Source: Nicotiana tabacum (lineage: Eukaryota > Streptophyta > Magnoliopsida > Solanales > Solanaceae). From it: a stretch of DNA of 64,000 nucleotides. Both the position numbers and the translations under genes were made by a program. Positions 45,620 to 56,074 of this stretch are shown here, piece by piece; position 1 is the stretch's first letter, and every line of letters starts with the position of its first letter. Under the pieces are notes generated by a model. That model had not been told where the DNA came from. It was given only the letters and a program-made list of their open reading frames with translations, and searched no databases. The DNA lies in NCBI RefSeq assembly GCF_000715075.1, contig NC_134097.1, positions 130,136,997-130,200,996 of the forward strand, written 5' to 3'.

Positions 45620-46025
45620 CAAAAATATCGCCAGGTTTTCAGCCCAAGTATAGTGTATATGTAGATCTTACGCGTTTCCGGTGACTAACTGGTAAAGATA
45701 GAAAGACTGTTTCCGATAGATCATCGGCTCAAAAAAAAGTTTTAAAAAAAATTTAGCAAAACAACAACAACAATAACAGCAACAAAATAAAATAACTGAA
45801 GCGATTGAAACAAGAGGCAGTAATAGAGATAAAAGAATAGAAAAATACAAGAATAGTACTAGTACTACTTGTAAGGAAAGGAGAAACTCTCAACTACCTA
45901 CTAAACTTCTACCCTAATTTTCGACTTTCACACCCTCCTATAAAGGGTGATGTCTTCATTAAGCTAAAGCAACGCTGCGTCATGTCTTATCAAATCACCT
46001 TTCTCCTGTACTTCTTGGCATGGAC
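45620..46025 (-). mobile_element. Second RTE-type LINE 3' end, degenerate
   Basis: On the minus strand, 46020-45945 is a mutated version of the LINE segment that encodes the [13 protein letters not shown] block at 32700-32800. A (TTG)n-containing stretch follows at about 45765-45778, then the conserved tail (GAGCCGATGATCTATCGGAAACAG, near 45710-45735). The coding part no longer reads through. Confidence 0.65.
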
Positions 46026-47334
46026 GAAGCCATATGGTCATAAGGGTGGTCAATTGACCACTCCTCATCTGTATATATAAATAAAATCTTACGTTTTAAA
46101 GGTATATAAACATATTCAACATACTTTGTGATTTAATACCCAAAAAGATCGAAACTCGATGAAATACCGACAAAATGAAACCAAAATATATCAAGTTAGG
46201 TAGGGGCTCAACTGGCACAAATATACACCAAACTATTCAAAACTGAACTTAAAAATGACAGCTTTTTGTATAGGCCTACAATTTGAGCGACGTGCCTTAA
46301 CTTAGTCTAGGGATAGTATTCTAGATGTCGAGAAGTGGACAGGAAAATATTGAACTTTTCTAAGTTTTCAAATTCCAATGCAACCAATACCTAAGTTATA
46401 ATGGTAGGAAAGAAACTGAGACTTTAATTTCCAACCAAAATATTCAACTATGAATCTATGAGGAAGAGGAAAGATTATAATACTACAGGCTGTCATCCAT
46501 TGCATTGAACGAAGTGGCCAAAATTATTGGTGAAAATGCTGAATCCTGGCGTTAGATATAAAGTGGTTCCACTCCCATTATATTATAGAATAAATGGACA
46601 ATATTCAGTTTTTCAACTAAATTTAATTTGTTGAATTGCAGTTTTCCCTGATTTTATTCTAAGGTTGAGATTATGTGTTATTGATAAATGTTGATGGTCG
46701 GAATGAATTTGAGCCACATAAAAAATCAGTCTACTCTTGTCGATCCTTTTCAACGAAATTTTTTATGTTAAATTTTATGTAGCACTAATCAAGTTAACAA
46801 GAGTTGTGGAAGAGCAATAAAAAATTATTTATTATTAACTAGAAATCTCGGGGGTTAGAGCTTTGATCGTGAAGGTAGCTTTGTTAGGAAGTGTTTTAAT
46901 CTTAAATGTGGAACTTTTTGGGGAAAATTTGAATATCGGGATCCAATAAGGACATTGGACACTAGATGGGAAACATGTAAAAAAAAAGGACAATAAAAAA
47001 AAGATATTTTAATTCTTTCTTCTTCTTTTTTCCTTAATGTTTGGTGGCTTTTTATCAAACCCACCACTTTGATGATGAAGGCAATGCAAAGGTGGTCGGT
47101 TTGATTTCTAAATTCTTGCAAATTCAGAGGATGATCCGGGATTATGAGTTTTTACAGCAATTTTAAAATAATATACGATAGTAATTTAATAAATTCCTTA
47201 ATATATATAACCACCTATTGAATCTCGGATAAACCAAACATCATAGAAAATTAGGAAATATCATAATTCTATTTATAATCTCACAAATATATAATCGAGG
47301 AGAAATAACATTGTATAGTTGCTCTTAAAAAATA
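46026..47334. other. AT-rich intergenic stretch, nothing recognised
   Basis: No gene, LTR or inverted terminal repeat seen. It is the left flank of the inverted-repeat element at 47335. Confidence 0.5.
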
Positions 47335-48001
47335 GAAATTTTTACATTCCTATGCTTTATAGGAAACTATATTATTCTCAATGTTTAAGGTTTGATATAA
47401 TTACATTTAGTATACCTAATTACCAATTCTATACCATAAGGTTTTTTAACTGTACATTAATTGTACCTTATATCACTCCTACATTTATGGTACCGTATAT
47501 TCCTCCAAATCCCCCTACGTTTCTCTCTCCCAACCCTTCTCTCTCCCAACCCCACACCCTCACACACGTATCACCACACACCCAGAAACCAGAAATACCA
47601 AAAAAAAACAATTGAAACCCTCTGTTAAATCCAGAAAAACAATTGAAACCCTCTACCATTAACGTCCAAAATCAAGGTTTTTTCTTCTACAACCAGTCAA
47701 AATTGAAGTCAAATCTTCAAAGTTTCATACACAGCAATAACTTTTGATAGTTATGATTTCGGGTTCTTTCAGTAATATAAGAGGAAAGGAAAAGAGAGCA
47801 GCAATTCCACCATTGACAACCATTAAAAAGCTTTGAATTCAAATTTGGATTTTCAAAAATCATTATTTGTTTGGATTGGGTGTTGTTGTAAATAATTGGG
47901 AATATGGTTTGGAGTTTATATCTCAATTTTGAGGGGTTTTGATGAAGATTAGACTTGGTTTTGGCTGAATTTCATATTGAAATTCGAAGAAGAAGAAGAA
48001 G

Positions 48002-48033
<32 letters not shown>

Positions 48034-49546
48034 TATTGCAGAAATTGTAGAAAATTTGTAGATAAATTGAAGAAAAATTGTAGACTGTTGTTTATTTATT
48101 TTTCTTGAAGAAAAATTGCAGAAATATTTTTTTGGATTCCATATTTAGCATAGCAGTTTCGTAAGGAATAACAAGAGCATATAGGAGAATCACAAAATTG
48201 TAGCATAATCGGGATTTTCGACATAATTGCATTTTTTGCAGAAGATTTGTAGAAGTTTTAGTCGTTTTTTATTTATGAAAACAAAAAACAAAGCATCTAC
48301 AATCAGAATACAAATAATCTACAATTTATCAATAAAATATCTACAAACTGGGTACATTGAATTTTAATATCCCAATTCCCATTCAATTGTAGCATAATTG
48401 AGATTTTCGACATAATTGCGTTTTTTGCAGAAGATTTGTAGAAGTTTTAGTCGTTTTTGATTTGTGAAAACAGAAAACAAAGCATCTACAATCAGAATAC
48501 AAATAATCTACAATTTATCTACAAAATATCTACAAACTGGGTACATTGAATTTTAATATCCCAATTCCCATTCAATTGTAGCTTAATTGGTATTTTCGAC
48601 ATAATTGCGTTTTTTCAGAAGATATGTAGAAGTTTTAGTCATCTTTTTATTTGTGAAAACAGAAAATAAAGCATTTACAATCAGAATACAAATAATCTAC
48701 AATTTATCTACAAAATATCTACAAACTGGGTACATATTTGGACTCGAAATGCTTCCCCTGAAATGTATGTTTCACATTTTTGATACATTTTTTTGTCCAA
48801 AATAGTACTAAATCATCCACTTAAATGCAATTTTTATACGATAGTGTTCAACTTTCATACAATAGGTAAATGAATAAAAGAAAAATAAATAAACAACTGT
48901 CTACAATTTCTGCAATATACGTCTTCTTCTTCTTCTTCTTCTTCTTCTTCTTCTTCTTCTTCTTCTTCTTCTTCGAGTTTCAATCTGAAATTCAGTCAAA
49001 ATCAAGTCTAATCTTCACTAAAATTCCTCAAAATTGAGATATAAACTCCAAACCATATTCCCAATTAATTTTCAACAACACCCAATCCAAACAAATAATG
49101 ATTTTTTAAAACTCAAATTTGAATTCAAAGCTTCAAAGCTTTTTAATGGCTGTCAATGATGGAATTACTGCTCTCTTTTCCTTTGCTTCGTATTTTCGCC
49201 ATAATTGCTTTTGTTGCAGAAGAATTGTAGAAGATTTTGTCGATTTTGATTTGTGAAATCAGAGAAAATGTTGAAACAGAGTTTAGCGCAAAAAAACAGA
49301 GTACGAAAATTTTGTAAAGAAGTCGACGATAGTGATTACTATGCGTGATCTGCGTTGGAAGATCTGGAAAATATTTAATTCTCCCTTTTTAGCGCACCTA
49401 AATAAGGAATCCTACAGCTATAATGATTTCTTATTTAATGGATTGTATATATTATGTAGAAATACTATTAGCATGAAGGGTAATATGCAAACTATGAACA
49501 TATTTGGTAATATAGTTTCATATATAGTATAGGAACGAAAATTTCC
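47335..49546. mobile_element. MULE-like element with long inverted arms and internal tandem repeats
   Basis: Outer ends at 47335-47420 and 49470-49546 are imperfect inverted copies (GAAATTTTTACATTCCTATG against GGAAATTTTCGTTCCTATAC in complement). The flanks are TAAAAAATA (47326-47334) and CTAAAAATA (49547-49555), a 9-bp near-match that fits Mutator-type target duplications. Inner arms at about 47770-48045 and 48900-49190 are roughly 90% inverted copies. Each has a trinucleotide run, (GAA)n at 47985-48031 and (TTC)n at 48921-48974. Between them are three copies of a 189-bp unit. No transposase was found, so it is non-autonomous. Confidence 0.7.
48170..48745 (+). repeat. Tandem repeat of 189 bp, about three copies, inside the MULE-like element
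   Basis: The marker 'gcatctacaatcagaatac' (third copy gcattt...) recurs at 48293, 48482 and 48671. The marker 'cgacataattgc' recurs at 48219, 48408 and 48597. A partial copy of the same segment reappears at about 49198-49268. Confidence 0.85.
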
Positions 49547-49619
49547 CTAAAAATATCTACGAATTATACATACTTTTTCCACTAACGAATGTAAATAGTT
49601 GTGACACGGGCCAAAAGTG

Positions 49620-50025
49620 AAAAGCCCACAAATATACCCATCATAATTCGGTGGTTATTCTAGCATGTATTGTCGGGTAATTAAATAGCACGTGCTAGCC
49701 AGTTTTGGACTGGTAATTGAAAAATAGCCAGCGTTAGCAAAGTTATTAAAAAATAGCCACTATTTTGCTGCAACACGAAAACTTCCAGCATAATATACTG
49801 CAGGTTGGTGCACCTGTGTATGAACTTACAACATATTATGCTGGAAGTTTACATGTAAAACTCCAATATATTATGTTGGAATATTTTTAGGATTTTGAAC
49901 AGTATTTTCGTTCAAATTTAACTTTACATAAAAATTGGTTAAATTTCGATTACTTTTAAAACTGTAGCTATTTTTCAATTATCACTAGTTAATCTGGTTA
50001 TTTTTGAATTTCACCCTATGTCCGA
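49620..50025. repeat. Possible foldback repeat with internal 'catattatgctgga' units
   Basis: 'tgaaaaatagcc' near 49719 and 'tagctatttttcaatta' near 49974 form an imperfect inverted pair. Between them 'cagcataatatactg', 'acatattatgctggaagtt' and 'atatattatgttgga' are related short units. Borders not resolved. Confidence 0.35.
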
Positions 50026-50519
50026 CAACTTAACAAGTCTTATGAGATAAGCATAATATTCTTATTGTAGAATTGTAAACGTTAAAGAATTAAGACGACG
50101 TATACTTGGGGAGTTTCCAAGTATATCGTAATCGGGAAACTTTAATAAATTTATATTTATTCAACAAGTGGAATAGTCGTACAAAATTTAGTGGACTTGG
50201 TTGAAAACTTGGAATTCTTCTAATTACACATTTTTCTCTTATTGGATCATGTTGTATTCTCCAGCCAATTCAAACTAGCATATTTTTTAAATGATGATTT
50301 ATACTATTAGACTAGAGTAGTTATTATGGAAAGAGGTGACGAACACATTATACGCAATCCGCAGGAAAAATAAGATTGAATATTCAGATTCTTTTGTCTG
50401 GTATAAAAAATGACATGGGTTCTAAGTTTAAATCTTGCTGCCATTCATTTACTGAACGTTTTCACATGTTTCACAAAAAAAGATTTAACGCTTATGTGGG
50501 GACTTATTGTTAATAATTC

Positions 50520-51100
50520 ATACAGTCAAACTTTTTTATAACATTTAATATTTTTTGTGATTTAGAGTCAATGATTGTAATATACCTATAATAACATTTA
50601 ACGTTTTGATATTATTTGTCTGTTATAAACAAAAATTATCCAATTTTTGTTTCCTTTTTAATATTACATATAAAAGATAAGAAAATTATTCAAATTTAAA
50701 ATCTAAAAAAATATGCATAATGAAAGCCATTACATTATTAATAAATCCATTGAAAACTTTGTTCAGTGAAAAGATGTGTATCTTCAAATAATAAACATTA
50801 TGCACGATAGAAACTTTTGTGCAATGAAATGAAAATATGGAAGCATATCTTTTAATGGAATGTAACATAATATTCTTTATCATACATGGTGTATTAAAGT
50901 TTTAAAATATTTGGTTAATATCTTTAGATTTATTACTGGCAATCTTAGAGATAGCGTACTACTATAAAGATTGATGTTACTGTTATAGGTAAAAAGCTGT
51001 TATGAAGAGGTAAAATATTACATATTCCGAAAAAATAACTTTTATAGTAAATGGATATTATATTAAAATGTTGTGATAGAAATGTCTTTGCTTCTATTGT
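50520..51100. repeat. MITE-like AT-rich repeat, decayed
   Basis: Begins 'tacagtcaaacttttttataaca', similar to the block at 45053. A 'cttttatagtaaat.gatattata' unit at 51045 recurs at 51230-51260. Borders are uncertain. Confidence 0.3.
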
Positions 51101-51149
51101 CTGTTTACCTTGTGGTTGCTATTATTTCTCTATCGTTTTTTTTTTAAAA

Positions 51150-51205
51150 AATAATGTTCTTGAGCCGAGGGTATTTAAAAAATAGCCTCTCTACCTTCAT
51201 AGGTA
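51150..51205 (+). mobile_element. Decayed RTE/TS tail fragment
   Basis: 'gagccgagggta' followed by 'tagcctctctacc' matches the start of the conserved tail of the LINE at 32262, here on the plus strand. Confidence 0.45.
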
Positions 51206-51414
51206 GATATCCGTTTTAAGAAAAACTTGACTTTTATAGTAAATAAATATTACATATCAAAATGTTATTATAGAAATGTCATGACGGTAATAAATAAATG
51301 AAAGTGCTCCCTCTTCAACCTTTAAATGAATGACATAAAATTCAAAGTTACTAGTACCTAAGGAGATAGCACATTTCTTCTTACATAAATAAAGAACATA
51401 CCTAGAGCTAACTA

Positions 51415-53091
51415 ATAGTTTATTTGGCCAAACTTTTTTTTTAGGCAAAAACACTTTTTTTTTTTGCAGAATAGTCTGACAGACACTTTTACTTATTCGG
51501 GTTTGACATGCCGGTCCCCCTACTCCGCATAGTTTCAACCAGGCACTTAAACTTGTTTAAAACATTAATTTTAAACACCTTTGACCATTGATCAAGCTTA
51601 TGTGGCCTTTGTTTTGTTGAGTCAAACAAAATAAGTGATTGCACGCTCCTAAAAGCGAGTAACTATACAAAATTTGATTAGAAAATAATAAAAGAGAAAA
51701 ATGAAAAAAAGAAAAATAACGCTAGCCATTATCTCGCCCCTCTCTATCCCATCCGCTTTTTACCCCCAAATCCCTAAAAACCACCCTCTAAGATTAAATT
51801 TTGTTTCAGCCAGAGTTTTCCAAACACCATTACATTATTTCTTCTCCAATTTTAGCAATCAACTGGAGCTATGATAAAAAAAATTAGTATTATAACACAT
51901 GGAAAGACCAAATTGATAGAGCTTAATAGAGCAGCTAGTCAAGGAACAAAGTTGTTTAATTTTTGTTTTTCTCAAAATAACGGAAGAAGCCGATGAAGAC
52001 GTCGGAGAATTAAATGACGGTGAAGCTTTAAAATAGCGCTCCAAGCCAAAATTGGGTCATCATCGACTGCTGACGATGACGACGAACCTGTATTTTGTTA
52101 GTTTTATAATTTTCCCGGCTATAGCTGGAGGGGTCAATAAGGATTTTGAGGTAGGAAATACTGAGTGAAACATTCTTCTCTTTCTTTTTCAATTTTTTGG
52201 TGTAGCTTCTTGGGTGTTTGGCTTGAAAGAAAATTTAAGGATAAATTTTGTTTCATTCATTGTCTGGGTTTTGAAAGGGTGACATAAATGTGAAGAGAAA
52301 AGGAGAGATAATGGTGATTTTGGAGTGGTTGTCGGCGATGGTGGCGGCAGGAATACCATGGCTGGTTGAATAGATTGTAGTAATGGAAAAAAATTTGGAT
52401 AAATAAAATGAAATAGGTTTGATTGAAGGGTAGCGGTGGTGGGTGAAAGAGGCAGAGATAGAATGGTAGAGAGAGCTGGAAGGTTTGGGTTTTTTTGGAG
52501 AAGAAATGGATGGGTTTGATATTTTTATTAAAAAGTATTTTTTGTAAAAATAAATAATGACGTGATATTAATTTATCTGAGGTGGATATGATTTGTTCTT
52601 TATATCAGCGCGAGTGAACAACACACATATAAGAGATATTTAAAATTAATGTCTTAAACAAGTTTAAGTGCCTGGTTGAAACTATGTGGAGTAAGGGGAC
52701 CAGGATGTCAAAGGCTAATAAGTAAAGGTGTCTGTCAGGCTATTCTGCCTTTGTTTTTTTGTCAAAAGTGTTTTTTTCTAAAATTAAGGTGTTTGACCAA
52801 GCTTTTGAAAAGAAAAAAAAAGTGTTTTTGAGGAGAAGCAGAAGCAGTTTTAGAGTTACAGAAAAAAGTAGTTTCTCTCCAAAAGCACTTTTCTGAAAAG
52901 CACTTTTGAAAAAATTATACTTAAAAGCAGTTTTTTAAAGTTTGACCAAACAATAATTGCTACTCAGAAGTGTTTTTCAAATTAATTAACCAAACACAAA
53001 CTGCTTCTTACTGAAAGTACTTTTGAGAAAAACACTTTTAAGAAAAAATACTTTTCAAAATAAGTTAGTTTTTACATCTTGACCACACAGG
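51415..53091. mobile_element. MITE interrupted by a second inverted-repeat transposon
   Basis: Outer sequence at 51415-51465 ('ttggccaaac', T-rich) and 52749-53091 ('gtttgaccaag' to 'cttgaccacacaggct') forms one MITE of the 'aaaagcactttt' type. It is cut by the element at 51466-52748. Confidence 0.5.
51466..52748. mobile_element. Inverted-repeat (MULE-like) transposon, 1283 bp
   Basis: The first ~120 bases (GCAGAATAGTCTGACAGACAC...) are the reverse complement of the last ~120 with about 90% identity, including 'catagtttcaaccaggcac' and 'ttaaacttgttta'. The T-rich flanks hide the target duplication. The interior has no recognisable transposase. Long inverted ends favour a MULE. Confidence 0.7.
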
Positions 53092-55130
53092 CTATAAAAG
53101 TCATACGTCAAATTTCGATATGGTGTCATGTTCCAAGCATAACAGTTTTGTCTAATTAAAACTCTATATTTAATTGGGGGCAAATTCTAATTTGGATTCT
53201 TTAATGGTATCTTGAAATCTATGTTTTCATACGTAGATAACTTTGGTCAAATCGCGTACAAAGGCACTTTACATACTGAATGCTGATATAATGTAAGCAC
53301 AAAGTACAAATTCAAATCATTCCGCTTCAAGCAGTTGACCTTATTTATATTTTAAACTAGTGAATTTATGGTGCAATTTAGAAAAGACCTCTTTAGAAAA
53401 TGATCTACTTTTAATATTCAGATATTAAAAATAATAAAAATAGGTTATATATACATAGTTGTTTATGTTCCTATTCTTTTGCATCATGTCGGGTTTCGCT
53501 AAAAAATTCTTTTTATTTTTTTCGCAAAAACTATTCATAATTTATTCTTTTAGTTGCTTGACACGGGCATATGGTTTCTCATTTTGATGTGATATAAATT
53601 TTTTTTTGAAGTAAATAGGTATTTCTCTTCTGTTCATGTAATATAGAAATCTTATTTATGACATACATGTAGAAGTCCAGGAAGAGGGAAACTACTACCA
53701 TTGCATGTCTATCGTGTCGCTGCTGCTGCAATCACTTGAAATCGCGGCTCTTTTTTTGTTCGTTTGAGATGTCTCCTCATTTACATTTGAGATATCCAAG
53801 ATGAATATAATAAAACACACTGGAGGGGAGAAACTTGGATGAAAAGGGTGCTCTATTAAAATGAAACAGTGTTACTTTTCCGTCTTTGATGTTTCAACTG
53901 CCTGAGGAATATAAGGCAAATAATTAGTAAGTAAAGAACCAAAATATACGACTATTTTAAATTGAAGGGATTACTCACAATTTTAGTTTTTAGAGACGAG
54001 GACCACATTAATAATCTTACTAAATGGTATTTTAGTTTAAAATAGAAAAGATAAAAAAAAAAGTCAAAGATAAATAATTTCTATAAATTGATAAAATCAC
54101 AAATCAAATGAAAATTTATGATTCCAACACGAACACCATTAAAAGAAAGAAAGAAATTAACATTATATATAGTTATATAAAATGAAAAAGAAAATGCCAA
54201 ATAAGATTTTGAAAAACTCACCTCAATTATTCTGTTAATACATATTTGTCCAATCCTTTCTCGATCGCCTATGATGAACCAATCGGTTTATAGATGCTTG
54301 CTTCTGCAGAGTGTTTTTCATGAGATTATCTTCCTCAAAGAAAAGTATACAGAAAGTGAAATAAAATGTTTCATGACATGGATTTCCATCATTTGCATTA
54401 TATTTTTTAAGTTGCTAAAGCGAATAAATATATATGTTGGAGTGCTACTATAGTTGTCAAAAAGAAATAGCTTAGCCTAATTTATATTAAATGTATTAAT
54501 AACATTAGTTACAGGGGAATTGACCAAATATTTAGAGGCAATTACTTGTTTACTACTTTAATTGCCATCATTAGAAAAGGAAATAACTGTTGTAACCCTT
54601 CATAGAAGGCGTCTTTCAAACTCCAACAGTAATTAATCGTTGCAACCGTTCCTCTCATTTTGGAAAAACATAACTTTTGATAATACAAATCGGAATTAAA
54701 AAAGAAGGGAAAATGGCAAAAAAACAGGAAAAAAGATAAATAGCAATCCTCACCTATGAAAGATGTCACATCACTCTTCTATGTCCCTCCTTTATATTAA
54801 TATCTAGATTTCCTAATGGGTAGAGTGTTTGATCAAAAAATATAGAACTTGGTTCAAATAATTAAATTTATACAAATGAGGTTTAATCTTAGCTAACAAT
54901 AATATCCCTAAGATGGAGTTCTTAAAAATGCAACAGATATTATGTAGATATATTCGGATAACGGCGGCAGTATGCAATAAATATTTCAAAGAACAAAAGC
55001 AATAGCATAGCATTTAATATTATCAATGAAAAACAATAAATGACATTTAAGTAAATAGAATGAATGAGTCACCCAAAAAAGGACGGAATCAATGAATGTT
55101 CTTTCTGACAATGATAAGTGATGGACAATC
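53092..55130. other. AT-rich intergenic stretch, nothing recognised
   Basis: No gene, LTR or inverted repeat was found that I can support. Confidence 0.5.
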
Positions 55131-55900
55131 CTTCGAATATTTGAGTTATTCTCGGATATAGTGTAAAAGTATAGACAAGAATCTCAGTAAAAAAGTGATA
55201 TTTGTATATTAGCAATGAGATTTGATTCTCTTTCTCAAGTCAAAGTGTATTTCTACAGATGAATATCACATATCCCATATCACTATGATTCTTTCTATTT
55301 ATAGGGAATATGTTCTTAGAAACCCTAATAGTACAAATACAGAGAATATCCGCTAGATATTCTCCTTTAAGTCCTATCTTAACATTAGTTGTTATAACTT
55401 TGTCAAAAGTGCTCGACCTCGGCCTCGATGACGTCTCTCCGACTTCAGTCTCGCTGACTATTCGACCACGGCCTTCGCTGATAACCGGATTACTTCGACA
55501 TGTGGTCCCCCACGGATGCTTTACTGATATTATTTCGACAATGTATATTTTGGCCCATACGGTTAGTCCCTCTGCTTATCGAGGCCGTTCCCGCTGACGA
55601 GGTCGATGAGCAGACAATGTCGTTCGTGATACGATTCTATGGAGTTAGCTGAGGTCGTGGTCGTGGAGATAAGGCAATGTGGCCTTCTGAGGTCCGCATA
55701 TTTTGAATTTCTTGAATTACCCGGGAAGTTTGTTGGATCCATCTCGTCCAAGAGAGAAAGGTGACGTCATGACATCATGCGTCATAATGACGTCGTTTCC
55801 CGACGCATTGTATTGATTCATGTGTGACCCCCGATTGGCTCTATCATTTCATTTCCCGTTCTAATCATGACCCGTTGTTTCGATCTTGGTGTCTCTCGAA

Positions 55901-55911
55901 CCTTATAAATA
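55901..55911 (+). promoter_or_regulatory. TATA box of the Transposase_28-like gene
   Basis: TTATAAATAGG, 165 bases upstream of the ATG at 56075, followed by a T/C-rich leader. This is a typical plant promoter layout. The interval 55400-55800 upstream is GC-richer than its surroundings. Confidence 0.6.
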
Positions 55912-56074
55912 GGAGAAGGCTTGTTGATTTTGGAACTTTTTCAAAACTTTTCTTCTCTTTTAGCACTAGCTTCCCCTTCATCTTCTTTGCAGAACCCCCC
56001 CTGCTCTCCGTTTCTTCGATTCACTTTGCTCATCATTCTCTCTGGCTTGTTATTCTCCTTTACTATATTGAATC

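Noticed and set aside
47985..48974. (GAA)n and (TTC)n runs as independent microsatellites
   Set aside because: They lie at matching places in two inverted arms of one element, so they are copies of one run.
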